DNA of 64,000 bases from Pseudo-nitzschia pungens (GCA_037355855.1 CM074766.1:3472001-3536000), one strand, 5' to 3'. Shown: positions 30,401 to 41,758, counted from the stretch's first letter. Notes: generated by a model from the sequence alone, not told the origin. A program made the numbers and translations.

Positions 30401-33011
30401 GTTCATCACCATACACAGGGCCTGACCGACCAAAACCAGTTTTGATGTGGTGCTTAGCATGCTGCAGAGTAGACAGAAGAACTTCACACACATGGGCAGG
30501 AACCCCAAAGCTCTGGAGAGTGAGACCTGCAATGGGATGTGAGATTCTATCATAACAGCCCTTGGCATCATTCATAGCAACAGCACCGGATCTGCGCTTC
30601 TGCCGCAACACATCACAGATAAGCTTCTTGTTCAGGCAGGTGTTGATGGCCTTGTGGTGTTTCCTGCTACCATGTTGATCAACAGCCACGGCATTGGCAC
30701 GTTCAGCATAGGCAAGAATGCGTCTACCAATCATCTTGTTGTTGATTTGGAACTCAGGAGACATCAGCTGAATAAGCCTCATCTTATCCACTCTATATTC
30801 ACCAGGTTTCTTGAAGATCTCAACATCAGTGATGACCTGCCAAGCTGAAGGAGAGAAGCCAACAATCAATGGGACAGATCTCAGGAGAGTGTCAAACTTG
30901 TTCAACTGGGGATCAAGGGCAAAAGCCTTGTGGTGGGAAAAACTCAAACAAGAAGGTTCACTGGCTGTGCGTTCCCTCTGGCGTTTCCAGGCAGCAGCAT
31001 TGTCAGCTGGACACACTGAATAGTCAAAGGGGGGCAAACTCAGTATAGAGTCAGGGACTTTGAGACAGGAAAGAAATTCAGAAAGGTATTTGTCAGTGGC
31101 AGGAGGAGGATTATATGTGCCATCAAGAACATGAGTAGCAGCCTGGGCAGTGCCTAGGTAGCCGAAATCTTGAATGAAGGAGGGAGTCATGGAAGGAGTT
31201 CCAAGACACTGCTGTTGACGCCGGACATTGGATTCAGCCATAGCTGGTACCATAGTAGACTGAGACTCCAAGACCTGTTCAACACCATCATGGCCAACTG
31301 CAATAGCTCGCAAGACTGCTGACTTGTTGACACGTCCCCGAATAGACCGAGCAGCAAGACCAAGTTCTCGTTGAAGCCGTTCCCTGCGCATCCTGGCACA
31401 GATCTGGGAAGCACTCTGGTTGTGAGGCTTGCCTTCAGCAAGAAGTGCATCCACCAGGCCTTGATTGAAGGAGTCTCTCCATGAGGGGGCCAATTTCTTC
31501 ACTGCCCGGTATTGCTTGTAAGCTTGTTTCAGATGGAGGAGAGCACTGGAAAGGTCACTGTGTTCTCCTTTGTAGAGAGAAAGCTTGCATGCCAACCTTT
31601 TCAAAACAGTATGACTGGTGGACACACCCTGTCTCAACTTAACAACACGCCTCCAAAAGTCAATTGTATCACGATAGACTTGCAACTTCGGGGACCATGG
31701 AACCAGACCAGCTCTAGTGTGACAGAGGTTTTGTTCAACAGAGAGCCTGAGAGAGGTGGAAGTTTCATGGAGTACTTCATATGTGGTGATGAGATCAGTG
31801 CGCACAGAAATATCCCCAGACTGAAACTGAGCCAGTAGGTGCTCCAGCTTAGCCTGGAGAGAAAACACTCCAGCCTTGAGAAAGCTGTGCCTCACTTGCT
31901 TGAAATACCGTTGGCGCAGATGAGGGTGGGAGGACTGGAGTTTGGAATGAGAGAATCTCACAGGAGGTGGAAGATGTTTGCCCATGAGGCTGCAATTACA
32001 AACCTCAATCCAAAGCAGTCTATGGTCAGATTCCATACCTTGGGCACCACCAAAGGGACAATACCCAGCCCTGAGAACATCAACATTCTCAGAGACCCAA
32101 ATGGCATCAATTGGTGTTCTGGTAGTGTTTCTGTTGTGAGTGGCAGGAGGAGAAGACTTACTATGCAGGGTAAGAATGGCCTCTCGGAAACCCAGAGCCT
32201 GGAGCTCAAAGGACAAGCCATCAGTCCGGACATCAGCATTCTGGTCAATCCCAACAATGACCTGGTCACCTGCACCCAGGCAGACATGAAGGGCAGCAGT
32301 TAAATCCCTGTGAAAAAGAATGCATGGATTGGGACTGAAAAGATTTTCAGCTGCTTGAAAGTAGCGGCACTGTTGATTCCAGACTGAACCAAGATCCCTA
32401 TCATTTTCAACAGGGCAGTAAGCAGAAAACATAGTGACAGTGTAACCATCCCTGCCCTGAAACTTGACAAAGGACCATCTGCCAAGACCAGAAGGGTCAG
32501 CCCCATGGGCAATCTTGTGGGAACTGAACAGTTGATCAATGGAAAACCCTGTGCCACCAGGCTGAAGCCATGAACAGTCAGAAGCTTCATGCTTGTTGTT
32601 GGCAAGATAGGAAAAACTTGAGGGACAGACATTCTTCATGCGCCGATTAAAAAGATCACAGGGCAGGAGTTTGGATTCATTCAGACCATGTTCAGCAAAA
32701 AGCGCCACACTTGCATTGCTCTTGACAAATTGCCGGGAGTTGTGCTTGGACCTGGACATAAAGGCAGCTCTACGTTGGGGTCCAATGTTTTGGAAGGTGA
32801 TGATGGTGGAATTAGATGATGGAGCTTGAGGAAAGGAATGACCAAAACTGTCAGAATCCTTAGCAGCAAGAGAGTCTCCATGAAGAGTTAATTGGACAAA
32901 ATGAGGGACAGGGGAAGAGTCGGAGGAGGAAAAGGGAGAAACAGTAGAAGCATTGATGGGATTTGGAGTGGAAGGCATCCCATCAAACCTCATACCAGAA
33001 GAGCTAACCAT
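27414..33011 (-). CDS. LINE ORF2: endonuclease, reverse transcriptase, RNase H
   Basis: The longest frame in the window: 1,865 residues from ATG 33011, in the ATGGTTAG overlap, to a TAA at 27414. It has an N-terminal APE-like endonuclease (about 60-350: IITFQNIGPQ, VALFAEHG, GIDQNADVRTD, RTPIDAIWVSENV, ESDHRLLWIEV). The reverse transcriptase follows (about 760-1000: RRSGAVAMNDAKGCYDRIS, GCGQGNGIGPTLWAL, FVDDTDLF at about 924-931). RNase H is at about 1420-1600 (CDGSFDPELL, YRSELAG, ALDGDT, NHQVDSMAK), then CPLCDADNEKVSHVLSC. The enzyme would nick the target and copy the element RNA into it. The TAA replaces a CAA of other copies and removes about 90 C-terminal residues. This set of domains suggests the I-like group of LINEs. 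Confidence 0.88.
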   Translation of the reverse strand: MVSSSGMRFDGMPSTPNPINASTVSPFSSSDSSPVPHFVQLTLHGDSLAAKDSDSFGHSFPQAPSSNSTIITFQNIGPQRRAAFMSRSKHNSRQFVKSNASVALFAEHGLNESKLLPCDLFNRRMKNVCPSSFSYLANNKHEASDCSWLQPGGTGFSIDQLFSSHKIAHGADPSGLGRWSFVKFQGRDGYTVTMFSAYCPVENDRDLGSVWNQQCRYFQAAENLFSPNPCILFHRDLTAALHVCLGAGDQVIVGIDQNADVRTDGLSFELQALGFREAILTLHSKSSPPATHNRNTTRTPIDAIWVSENVDVLRAGYCPFGGAQGMESDHRLLWIEVCNCSLMGKHLPPPVRFSHSKLQSSHPHLRQRYFKQVRHSFLKAGVFSLQAKLEHLLAQFQSGDISVRTDLITTYEVLHETSTSLRLSVEQNLCHTRAGLVPWSPKLQVYRDTIDFWRRVVKLRQGVSTSHTVLKRLACKLSLYKGEHSDLSSALLHLKQAYKQYRAVKKLAPSWRDSFNQGLVDALLAEGKPHNQSASQICARMRRERLQRELGLAARSIRGRVNKSAVLRAIAVGHDGVEQVLESQSTMVPAMAESNVRRQQQCLGTPSMTPSFIQDFGYLGTAQAATHVLDGTYNPPPATDKYLSEFLSCLKVPDSILSLPPFDYSVCPADNAAAWKRQRERTASEPSCLSFSHHKAFALDPQLNKFDTLLRSVPLIVGFSPSAWQVITDVEIFKKPGEYRVDKMRLIQLMSPEFQINNKMIGRRILAYAERANAVAVDQHGSRKHHKAINTCLNKKLICDVLRQKRRSGAVAMNDAKGCYDRISHPIAGLTLQSFGVPAHVCEVLLSTLQHAKHHIKTGFGRSGPVYGDEPVPLSGCGQGNGIGPTLWALVSTIVFRMMQQAGHGVHLITSLSLQLVSLVGFAFVDDTDLFCAGSDSSTSGEELAVDFQEALDRWAGGIIATGGAIEPAKSFCYLIDFKWNGSGWDYRSIADMPGDFSVADKNGNRATLDRFEVDHADKTLGVFISMDGNEEAQIAHMQSQSQSFGSQLKASKCEKRASLYTFKYSFMKSVEYPMPVTQLDEATWTKIIHPALVPVLNKAGMSRTFPRHVFYGPSLYQGFGFIHPYLLQEFSHIATLFQESVRSSQTGRILRLTAESLRLELGIPLHLGVTPYHPFASYVTPCWYKHVWKFFSVHPVSLFEDFPDLPLLRSNDCYLMQAFVNAGFRGADLSLLNHMRMSLKAISLADICTPDGKRLSPMAFQLTSSNHLRDHLDWPRCPPSWPPAAQRLWTKALQTSFLPPCPPPAARALAPSFHLGHWLSPQTASLWPWFMSLSTNRIFFKNSNGWMVSISQGRGRYRVTAEILSDKPACADVLVCPVICGQVVRIVGSSAFVSEPPDMDPLEYNPFDSLPDSPADAFDALCESPRVLLHKYSLPQAGCQHLVDAIQSGTASAVCDGSFDPELLRGTSAFILSPNTSAKSASLFLTGCNFVSGSPEEQSSYRSELAGIIGVLTCCTALVSIFDIASGSITIALDGDTTLKQAQGSWPLVISQKSFDYVYVIRNMISALPISVHFQWVQGHQAGIFLDWWALRNHQVDSMAKVFLSVHRASAHHYPRLVFEPWAFSLNGSKCSRFDQNALHVAISGPPLLQYWQTHHDIPIPQPVLSSIHWCAHLSAFKRLPPGMQRWFVKFASGCIGVGNQLLHYQYQDHSRCPLCDADNEKVSHVLSCKDTGAVQHSVSAFTGPLQQRLEVEQTDPSLVAAIVDLLTRVRKGQHIYPSSYSLAIASAVRAQRTIGWHNWLLGRWSPRWYQIQADYYSHIGSKRSPRRWATAIIHQFFLTSWDLWTYRNERLHGPGGTLEAEQH

Positions 33012-35546
33012 GATCAGAAGGAAACCGAGTCTGTCGCACGGAAGAAAGAGTTGCCGGAGCTGATTTGGTGGAGACATTGGCATGGCTCAAATCACTAACA
33101 CTAGCATCATGGCTGGAGGAGAATGCTATAGCAGCAACTCCAAGCCTCAAAGCAGAGGCTGCATCTTCCTCACCACCGGCAGCAGGAACTTCAGTTGAGG
33201 CATCAGGAGAGGCCACAGGGAGGTCACCAGCCATGGCATTATGGGGAGGATCAGGAACTTCAGGGGGAACATCAGGAGAGAGACCAGGGGAGGCATCAGC
33301 CTTGGCAACAATGGAAGGATCACCTCCAGTAGGAGCACCACCTGCAGGCGCTGAAGCCTGGACAGCAGTGAGATTGGAAGTGCCGGTTGCTAAAGTATCC
33401 ATGGATTGAGAATCATCAAAGCCTCCACCACCACTGTCAGCACGGGCTTGGAGGTTAAAGTGCAGATCTAGATCAAAAGTGATGTCGGGGGCAAGGTCAA
33501 CTGACAAGTCATCATCAACAAGCTCCCAATCTCTTGCACCCCCATCACCAAAGAAGGGAAGAGAGTCATCCTGCATTGGATCTGCAGCAGGTTCAGTTTC
33601 CACAACACAATTGACAGCAGCATCCCAATGGTAAGCTTCCATTTCAGTCAAGCACTCAGAAGAGAACCATTGTCTAACACAAGAACCATAATGAGCTTCC
33701 AGTATAATAGGCAGGAAAGACAACATGGCCATTGCTTCAGCCTTGGTAGTGATATTGTACAAAGCAAGGATCTCGCCTCGGTATGAACTGGTATCAACAG
33801 AAAGGAAAAGAGGCCATGACCAATTGTCACGGGTTCTGATGCCCAGAAGCACACTGCGCAGTGTCTTCAAACCCAGCCCTTGTGTCCAACAAAGAACCGG
33901 AAGTGAGGAGCAGTTCTACTTCGAAGCCAGAGCTGAGCAACATACAATTCCAAGGTCTTCCTGTCAGGAAGGGTAGTCCAAAGCTTGGTAACAGGCTTGG
34001 CCTTGGGGTTGAGCCTGGCTCTTGAGGGAAAAACATACAACACCAGGCGCTTGTCAACAGTCCAAAGAAGATCCAAAGCTTCCTTGAGAGACTGGAGCAG
34101 TTCATCATACAGGTCCCCAGGGCGTTGTGACATCAACCTTGGAAGGGACAGAGTGACATAAGAACTATGGGAACACTTGGTGCCAGCAGTGACATCCACT
34201 GGAGCCCGGGAATCACTTGCGCAGACCCCCCGGCGTTGGAGGAAATGCCCAGCAGAAGAGGACAAGACAGTAGCACCACCACCACCAGGAAGAAAGGACA
34301 CTGATTTGGAAGTGGAAGATTTGGAAGTGGAAGCATCATCAGCCACAGGTGGCGCAGGTGTAGGAGGTCGCTTCTTGAAATGCCAGTGAGAACCAAGCAC
34401 CTGATTGGCTGCCCACCATACTTTGCCTTCAGTACTAGGCAAAAGGTTGCCTAGTTGCTTGGTCCAGTCTGCAGAGGCCTGAAAGCAGAGAGAAGCAAGG
34501 GAAACCATGGACTCCACAGAAGCAGTTCTCCACTCAGGGCTGTCAGGAAAAGCTTGAGCATATGCTGGAGGGATTGCAGACTGACAGACATCATGGATGG
34601 ATTTCTTGTCGTTACCCTCCTTCTTGCTGAAGAAGTGTGTAGGGCTTGGACACCCAGCCCATAACCGGTGACCTGTTGGAGATTTGCGTAAGGCTTGAAT
34701 TGCAGAAGGTATGAGATACCTGCCAGAACAGGGACCCTCACCATAAAAACACCAGAAGAAGGAAGCAGAATGAGCCCTGTTTGCAGCAGCCAAAGCCTCC
34801 TTGCGTTGGGATTGACGTGCTGTCTGCTGAGAGGGATCAGACTTCTGGGCAGAAGAAAAGGCAAGAGTAGATTGCTTGAGGATAGATGAAGCAGGGAACT
34901 TGCCTGAGGTCGTAGAACCCTTTGGGGTGTTTCTGGACGTCTGTTGGCCTGGCAACTGGGAGCCTGGCTGCTTGGATCCTGGCTGCTGGGAGCCTGAGGA
35001 CTGGGATCCTGAGGGCTCGGAGCCTGTCAGCTTGGAGTCTGACGGCAGAGTACCTGACGACTGAGAGCCTGACAGAGTACCTGACGGCGGAGGACCTGAC
35101 TTCTGGGAGCCTGACTGAGAAGCTGCTGACAGAGAAGAAGACTGCAAGGAATCCCCTGGTGCAGATTCCCCTGTTGCAGATTCAGTGCCCAGCGGCAAGG
35201 AATCCCCTGGTGCAGATTCAGTGCCAAGCATATCAACATCAGAAAGCACACCTGCAGATGAGGACACAGAAGAAGATGAAGACATATCATCAACAGAAGA
35301 CCCATGCATAGAGGATGAAGAGGCTGATGAGGCAGAGGAAGAGGATGATCTGGTATCAAGAGTAGGAGAGGGAGTAGTAAGAGCAGAGGTGGCACTAGAC
35401 TGTCTTGGAGGGGTCTTTCGCACAAAGGGGCGCTTGTTAGACCGAGCCCCAGAGGCAGACCGAGCAGAAGAAGGAGGCGTGGAAGATCTTTTCTTCCGGG
35501 AAGCAGCTTGGGAGGTGGGCCACCCCTTATTGGGAGAGGGAGGCAT
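33004..35546 (-). pseudogene. LINE ORF1 with a 544-bp internal deletion
   Basis: The start is probably ATG 35546 (MPPSPNKGWPTSQ). The Ser-rich N-terminus contains GSQ-type repeats (SQSSGSQQPGSKQPGSQ). At about 33880 the sequence jumps from CCCAGCCCTT to GTGTCCAAC (plus strand). Compared with the intact copy at 49578-52829, bases equivalent to 50456-50999 are missing. As 544 is not a multiple of three, the C-terminal part (FLSVDTSSYRGEILALYN, DDDLSVDLAPDITFD) is in another frame. The frame upstream of 35546 stays open through the repeat array, so a longer N-terminus cannot be excluded. Confidence 0.8.
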
Positions 35547-35599
35547 TGTACCAGAAGTGGAGCAACTGAGGGCAGAGACACCAGCTGAGGGCAGAAGGA

Positions 35600-37600
35600 A
35601 CAACAAAGGGGCCGCGTTGGAGGTAAAGATGCCAGGTGACAACACCAGTTGAGTGCAGAAGCAACCACAGAAACACCACTGGGATGTTGAAAAGCCACAG
35701 CAGAAGCAACAACAGACACGCCACTTGGATGTAGAAGTGCCAGGTGATGACAAATGCCAGGGTACTAGTAGAAGCACCGGTTGAGGGCAAATCAACAGCA
35801 GAAAACCTCCAGTGGAGTGAGGGAGCACCAACTGAAACGCCGCGCTTGAATGGAGAAGTACCCGGTGTTGACAAAAGCCGGGGCAGGAGAGGCACCGGTT
35901 GAAGACAAAGGCCGGGGCAGGAGAAGCACCAGTGGAGAGCAAAGCAACAACTGAAAAGCAGGCAATTGGGTGTTGGACCAACAGCAGACACGCCTCTTGG
36001 ATGTGCAAGTGCCAGGTGATGACAAAGGCCGGAGCAGGTGAAGCACCGGTTGAGGGCAAAGGCCGGGGCAGGAGAAGCACCGGTGGAGGGCAATCAACAG
36101 CAGAAAACCTCCAGTGGAGTGAGGGAGCACCAACTGAAACGCCGCGCTTGAATGGAGAAGTACCCGGTGTTGACAAAAGCCGGGGCAGGAGAGGCACCGG
36201 TTGAAGACAAAGGCCGGGGCAGGAGAAGCACCAGTGGAGAGCAAAGCAACAACTGAAAAGCAGGCAATTGGGTGTTGGACCAACAGCAGACACGCCTCTT
36301 GGATGTGCAAGTGCCAGGTGATGACAAAGGCCGGAGCAGGTGAAGCACCGGTTGAGGGCAAAGGCCGGGGCAGGAGAAGCACCGGTGGAGGGCAAATCAA
36401 CAGCAGAAAACCTCCAGTGGAGTGCAGGAGCAACAACTGAAACGCCGCGCTTGAAAGGAGAAGCACCGGTTGAGGGCAAAGGCCGGGGCAGGAGAAGCAC
36501 CGGTTGAGAGCAAAGCAACAACTGAAAAGCAGGCAATTGGGTGTTGGACCAACAGAAGACACGCCTCTTGGATGTGCAAGTGCCAGGTGATGACAAAGGC
36601 CGGAGCAGGTGAAGCACCGGTTGAGGGCAAAGGCCGGGGCAGGAAAAGCACCGGTGGAGGGCAAATCAACAGCAGAAAACCTCCAGTGGAGTGCAGGAGC
36701 AACAACTGAAACGCCGCGCTTGAAAGGAGAAGTACCCGGTGTTGACAAAGGCCGGGGCAGGAGAAGCACCGGTTGAAGACAAAGGCCAGGACAGGAGAAG
36801 CACCGGTTGAGAGCAAAGCAACAACTGAAAAGCAAGCAATTGGGTGTTGGACCAACAGCAGACACGCCTCTTGGATGCGCAAGTGCCAGGTGATGACAAA
36901 GGCCGGAGCAGGTGAAGCACCGGTTGAGGGCAAAGGCCGGGGCAGGAGAAGCACCGGTGGAGGACAAATCAACAGCAGAAAACCTCCGGTGGAGCGCAGG
37001 ATCACCAACTGAAACGCCGCGCTTGAATGGAGAAGTGACCGGTGCTGACAATGGCCGGGGCAGGAGAAGCACCGGTTGATGACAAAGGCCGGGGCAGGAG
37101 AAGCACCGGGTGAGGGCAAACAACAGCTGAAAAGCAAGCAATTGGGTGCTGGACCAACAGCAGATACGCCTCTTGGATGTGCAAGTGCCAGGTGATGAAA
37201 AAGGCCGGGGCAGGAGAAGCACCGGTTGAGGGCAAAGGCCGGGGCAGGAGAAGCACCAATGGAGGGCAAACCAACAGCTGAAAAGCAACCCGTTGGGTGC
37301 TGGAGCAACAGCAGACACTGCTCTGGGATGTAAAAGTGCCAGGTGACGACAAAGGCCGGGGCAGGAGAAGCACCGGTTGAGGGCAAATCAACAAACTGAA
37401 AAGCACCTGTTGGGAGAAAAAAGCCGGGGCAGTGTAAACACCAGTGTAGTGCAGAGGCCACAATAGAAACGCCGGTTGAGGGCAATTCAACAGTAGAAAA
37501 CCTCGAGTGGAGTGCAGAAGAAACAACAGACACGCCACCTTGGTGCAGAAATGCCTGATGATGACAAATGCCGGGGCAGTAGAAGCACCAGTTGAGTGAT
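35600..37600 (-). repeat. Two-level tandem repeat array in a LINE 5' region
   Basis: A basic unit of about 33-34 bases (containing AGGCCGGGGCAGGAGAAGC) is organised into larger units of about 302 bases. The marker CGCCTCTTGG begins at 35991, 36293, 36562, 36865 and 37167, giving spacings of 302, 269, 303 and 302; the short one is one basic unit less. The array lies between the 5' end and ORF1 of a minus-strand LINE. The copy at 52850-52910 has only about one basic unit, and the plus copy at 20006 has none. The frames are open over long stretches and read LLLPRPLPSTGASPAPAF-like peptides, which are probably not translated. Confidence 0.85.
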
Positions 37601-39384
37601 AGGTTGTATGCTGGGAAACAGGGTACAGCAGCAACAACAGGTCCAATGTTGGTCTGAACAAGGAAAAATTCCAGGGGAACCAAAAGAAAAGACTGGAGCA
37701 CTACCAGAAGAGTCACGCTCGAAACCCACAGAGGTGCTCTGGAGTTAAAGAATTTAGAAACTCCAGTAGACCACTGCAAATCGTGTAGAAACAGACTGTA
37801 GAAACAGACTGTAGAAACCAACCACCGACAACTGGCTTGTATCAAAGACCTGGTATTAGGGACACTGCTTGCGTGAAAACAGGGGCTTTAGTAGGAACAC
37901 TTAGGGACCGGGGGATATCAATGGCAGGGCACACTTAAAAGGCTCAGGAGGGAACTTGAAGTTCAAACTCGCGAGTACTTATAAGTGGAAACAGTATCCA
38001 GGGGCAATTGGCTTGAAAACAGGGACCTTAAGCGGAGCGGAGCTGCTGTAGAATTCTACAGGGAAAATTCTGGTAGTTCTGTCTGGAGTTGCGGGCAAAT
38101 GGATAGAAGTACCACTTTTGGCCCTGTAGAATTTACGTAGAGGGGGGAAATGGATCCAGGGGCAATTGGCTTGAAAACAGGAACCTTGAGCGAGACACTT
38201 ATGGACCAGGAAAGCTGCTTGCTTGAAAACAGGGGCTGTAGTAGGAAGACCTAGGGACCAGGGGGAGGCTTGAGTCTTGAAAACAGTGTCAAACTTGAAG
38301 TTCAACCTGGGGTTGCGTAATAGCAAAAACACTTAGGGATCAGGGAACTCGCGAACACTTAGGGACAAGGGAAGCTGCTTGCTTGAAAACAGGGGCTGTA
38401 GTAGAAACACCTAGGGACCAGGGGGAGGCTTGTGTCCTGAAAACAGTGTCGAACTTGAAGTTCAAGTTGGGGTTGCTTAATAGCGAAAACACTTAGGGAT
38501 CAGGGAACTCGCGAACACTTAGGGACCAGGGGAAGTGTAGTCTTGAAAACAAGGGGCGGTAGTAGCTGTAGTCTTGGAAACAAGAGTGCACTAAGTAGGA
38601 GGTACTTAGGGATTGGTTGGTCTTGGCTTGAAAACGGCTTGAAAACAGATGTAGTAGGGGGAGCCTTAAGCGATAACACTTATAGACAAGGGGGCGTGGC
38701 TAGGAAACAGGGTAGCTCTTAAGTGAGTAACACTTAAGGAGTAGTGGGCAATTGGCTTGAAAATAAAGGGGAACTGGAAGATATGCTCGCGAGGGACCTT
38801 CTAGAGAGGGGGGTATGTATGTGTTCGACAACTTCAACTTGAAAAGACTTAGGGAACGCAGTAAGGTTGATCTTGAAGAATGTAGAACGTTAAGTGGGTT
38901 CAATCTTGAAGAATGTAGAACGTTAAGTGGGTTCGACCTTGAAGAATGTAAAACATTGAGTGGATATCACTTAAGGGGCTTGAAAGACTGTATAGCGTTA
39001 AATAATAAGGTAGCTTGAAAACAGATCGAAAAACAAACCGAGCTCGGAAGCGAAACAGAATCAGCTGTAGAGATTAGTACTGGAAGCTCTGTAGAAAATT
39101 ATGTGTCGTGTTGTGTTTTCGTGCTGCTTGTTGCTGTTGTTGCCGAATCGATCGGCCAACCGGCAGGGAAGCAAGCAACCAAAGCAACCAAAGGAAGCAA
39201 GGAGCAGCCAAACAAATAGCAGAATCAGATAGAGGAGGTCTCTGTTAATAGGTGTAGTGCTTGGTGTTGTTGTAGGAGCTTTAGAAGTGAGGGAGATATC
39301 AAAGGGGAATGGTGTGTAGAAATCTACGTGTTTTAAGTACTGGAACATCGGAACGTCGGACAAAATGCGCGATGCGAAAATTGT
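37601..39384 (-). promoter_or_regulatory. LINE 5' region and 5' terminus (minus strand)
   Basis: Inverted counterpart of 20008-21730, with the same blocks: repeated CTTAGGGACCAGG words, a three-fold repeat of about 33 bases containing GAAGAATGTAGAACGTTAAG (38870-38965), and the terminus ending in CGGACAAAATGCGCGATGC with AAAATTGT at 39377-39384. The next base already belongs to another LINE copy. No gene was seen. Confidence 0.7.
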
Positions 39385-40770
39385 ACCCTGCCGCAGCTTA
39401 ACAACACGCCTCCAAAAGTCAATTGTATCACGATAAACTTGCAGCTTTGGTGACCATGGAACCAAACCAGCTCTAGCGTGGCAGAGATTTTGTTCAACAG
39501 AGAGCCGGAGAGAGGTGGAAGTTTCATGGAGTACTTCATATGTGGTGATGAGATCAGCGCGCACAGAAATATCCCCAGACTGAAACTGAGCCAGTAGGTG
39601 CTCCAGCTTAGCTTGGAGAGAAAACACTCCAGCCTTGAGAAAGCTGTGCCTCACACGCTTGAAATATCGTTGGCGTAAATGAGGGTGGGAGGACTGGAGT
39701 TTGGACTGAGAGAAGCTCACAGGAGGTGGCAGATGTTTGCCCATGAGGCTGCAATTACAGACTTCAATCCAAAGCAGTCTGTGGTCAGATTCCATACCCT
39801 GGGCACCACCAAAGGGACAATACCCAGCCCTGAGAACATCAACATTCTCAGAGACCCAAATGGCATCTATTGGTGTTCTGGTAGTGTTTCTGTTGTGGGT
39901 GGCAGGGGGAGAAGACTGACTATGAAGGGTAAGAATGGCCTCTCTGAAACCAAGAGCCTGGAGCTCAAAAGACAAGCCATCAGTCCTAACATCAGCATTT
40001 TGATCAATCCCAAGAATGACCTGGTCACCTGCACCCAGACAGACCTGAAGGGCAGCAGTCAAATCCCTGTGAAAAAGGATGCATGGATTGGGACTGAAAA
40101 GATTTTCAGCTGCTTGAAAGTAGCGGTATTGTTGATTCCAGACTGAGCCAAGATCCCTATCATTTTCAACAGGGCAGTAAGCAGAAAACATGGTGACAGT
40201 GTAGCCATTCCTGCCCTGAAACTTGACAAAGGACCATCTTCCAAGACCAGAAGGGTCAGCCCCATGGGCAACCTTGTGGGAACTGAACAATTGGTCAATG
40301 GAAAAACCTGTGCCTCCAGGCTGAAGCCATGTGCAGTCAGAAGCTTCATGCTTGTTATTGGCAAGATAGGAAAAACTTGAGGGACAGACATTCTTCATGC
40401 GCCGATTGAAAAGATCACAGGGCAGGAGTTTGGATTCATTCAAACAATGTTCAGCAAAAAGCGCCACACTTGCATTGCTCTTGACAAATTGACGGGAGTT
40501 GTGCTTGGACCTGGACATAAAGGCAGCTCTACGCTGGGGTCCAATGTTTTGGAAGGTGATGATGGTGGAATTAGATGATGGAGGTTGAGGAAAGGAATGA
40601 CCAAAACTGTCAGAATCCTTAGCAGCAAGAGAGTCTCCATGAAGAGTTAATTGGACAAAATGAGAAACAGGGGAAGAGTCGGAGGAGGAAAAGGGAGAAA
40701 CAGTAGAAGCATTGATGGGATTTGGAGTGGAAGGCATCCCATCAAACCTCATACCAGAAGAGCTAACCAT
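39385..40770 (-). pseudogene. LINE ORF2 endonuclease part (fragment of founder copy)
   Basis: Open from ATG 40770 in the ATGGTTAG overlap down to 39385, about 462 codons. All endonuclease motifs are present (GIDQNADVRTD, RTPIDAIWVSENV, ESDHRLLWIEV). At 39385 ORF2 is cut in the codons after DFWRRVVKLRQG by the 5' end of another minus-strand LINE (39384 leftward). It is probably the interrupted remainder of the founder insertion. Confidence 0.8.
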
Positions 40771-41758
40771 GATCAGAAGGAAACCGAGTCTGTCGCACGG
40801 AAGAAAGAGTTGCCGGAGCTGATTTGGTGGAGACATTGGCATGGCTCAAATCACTGACACTAGCATCATGGCTGGAGGAGAATGCAATAGCAGCAACTCC
40901 AAGCCTCAAAGCAGAGGCTGCATCTTCCTCACCACCATGCAAACCAGAAGGCAGGGCAGCAGGAACTTCAGTTGAGGCATCAGGAGAGGCCACAGGGAGG
41001 TCACCAGCCATGGCATTATTGGGAGGATCACCTCCAGGAGGAGCAGCACCTGTAGGCGGTGAAGCCTGGACAGCAGTGAGATTGGAAGTGCCGGTCGCTA
41101 AAGTATCCATGGATTGGGAGTCATCAAAGCCACCACCACCACTGTCAGCACGGGCTTGGAGGTTAAAGTGCAAATCTAGATCAAAAGTGAGGTCTGGGGC
41201 AAGGTCAACTGACAAGTCATCATCAACAAGTTCCCAATCTCTTGCATCCCCATCACCAAAAAAGGGAAGAGAGTCATCCTGCATTGGATCTGCAGCAGGT
41301 TCAGTTTCCACAACACAATTGACAGCAGCATCCCAATGGTAAGCCTCCATTTCAGTCAAGCACTCAGAAGAGAACCATTGTCTAACACAAGAACCATACT
41401 GAGCTTCCAGAAAAATAGGCAGGAACGACAACATGGCCATGGCTTCAGCCTTGGTAGTGATGTTGTACAAAGCAAGGATCTCGCCCCGGTATGGACTGGT
41501 ATCAACAGAAAGAAAAAGAGGCCATGACCAATTGTCACGGGTTCTGATGCCCATAAGCACACTGCGCAGTGTCTTCAAACCCAGCCCTTGGCCCATGTCA
41601 ACAGGAAGATCAAGATCAACTACCCCCAGAACAGGAGCAGTTTCATGGCTCTCAATAAATTTGGCTTGGCGGTGCTTAGCTTGGCGAACAGTCTTGAGCT
41701 TGGAAGGGGGAAGGGGTCTGTCAGAAGGATTGGTAGCTGTCTCAATAAACTTGTAGAA
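40763..41758 (-). pseudogene. LINE ORF1 C-terminal fragment
   Basis: Matches the last third of ORF1 (LGQGLGLKTLRSVLMGIRTR, FLSVDTSPYRGEILALYN, SVDLAPDLTFDLDLHFNLQ), up to the TAG at 40763-40765. It starts at 41758, at codons equivalent to those around 50627 in the intact copy. There it joins the 3'-truncated end of the next LINE. About 29 bases of ORF1 lying further upstream reappear at 54568-54596. Confidence 0.8.

Noticed and set aside
35792..37845. Long minus-strand frames rich in CFSCPGLCPQPVLLLPRPL-type peptides
   Set aside because: They are translations of the 33-bp and 302-bp repeat array in several frames. The peptides have no domain and the frames change between units.
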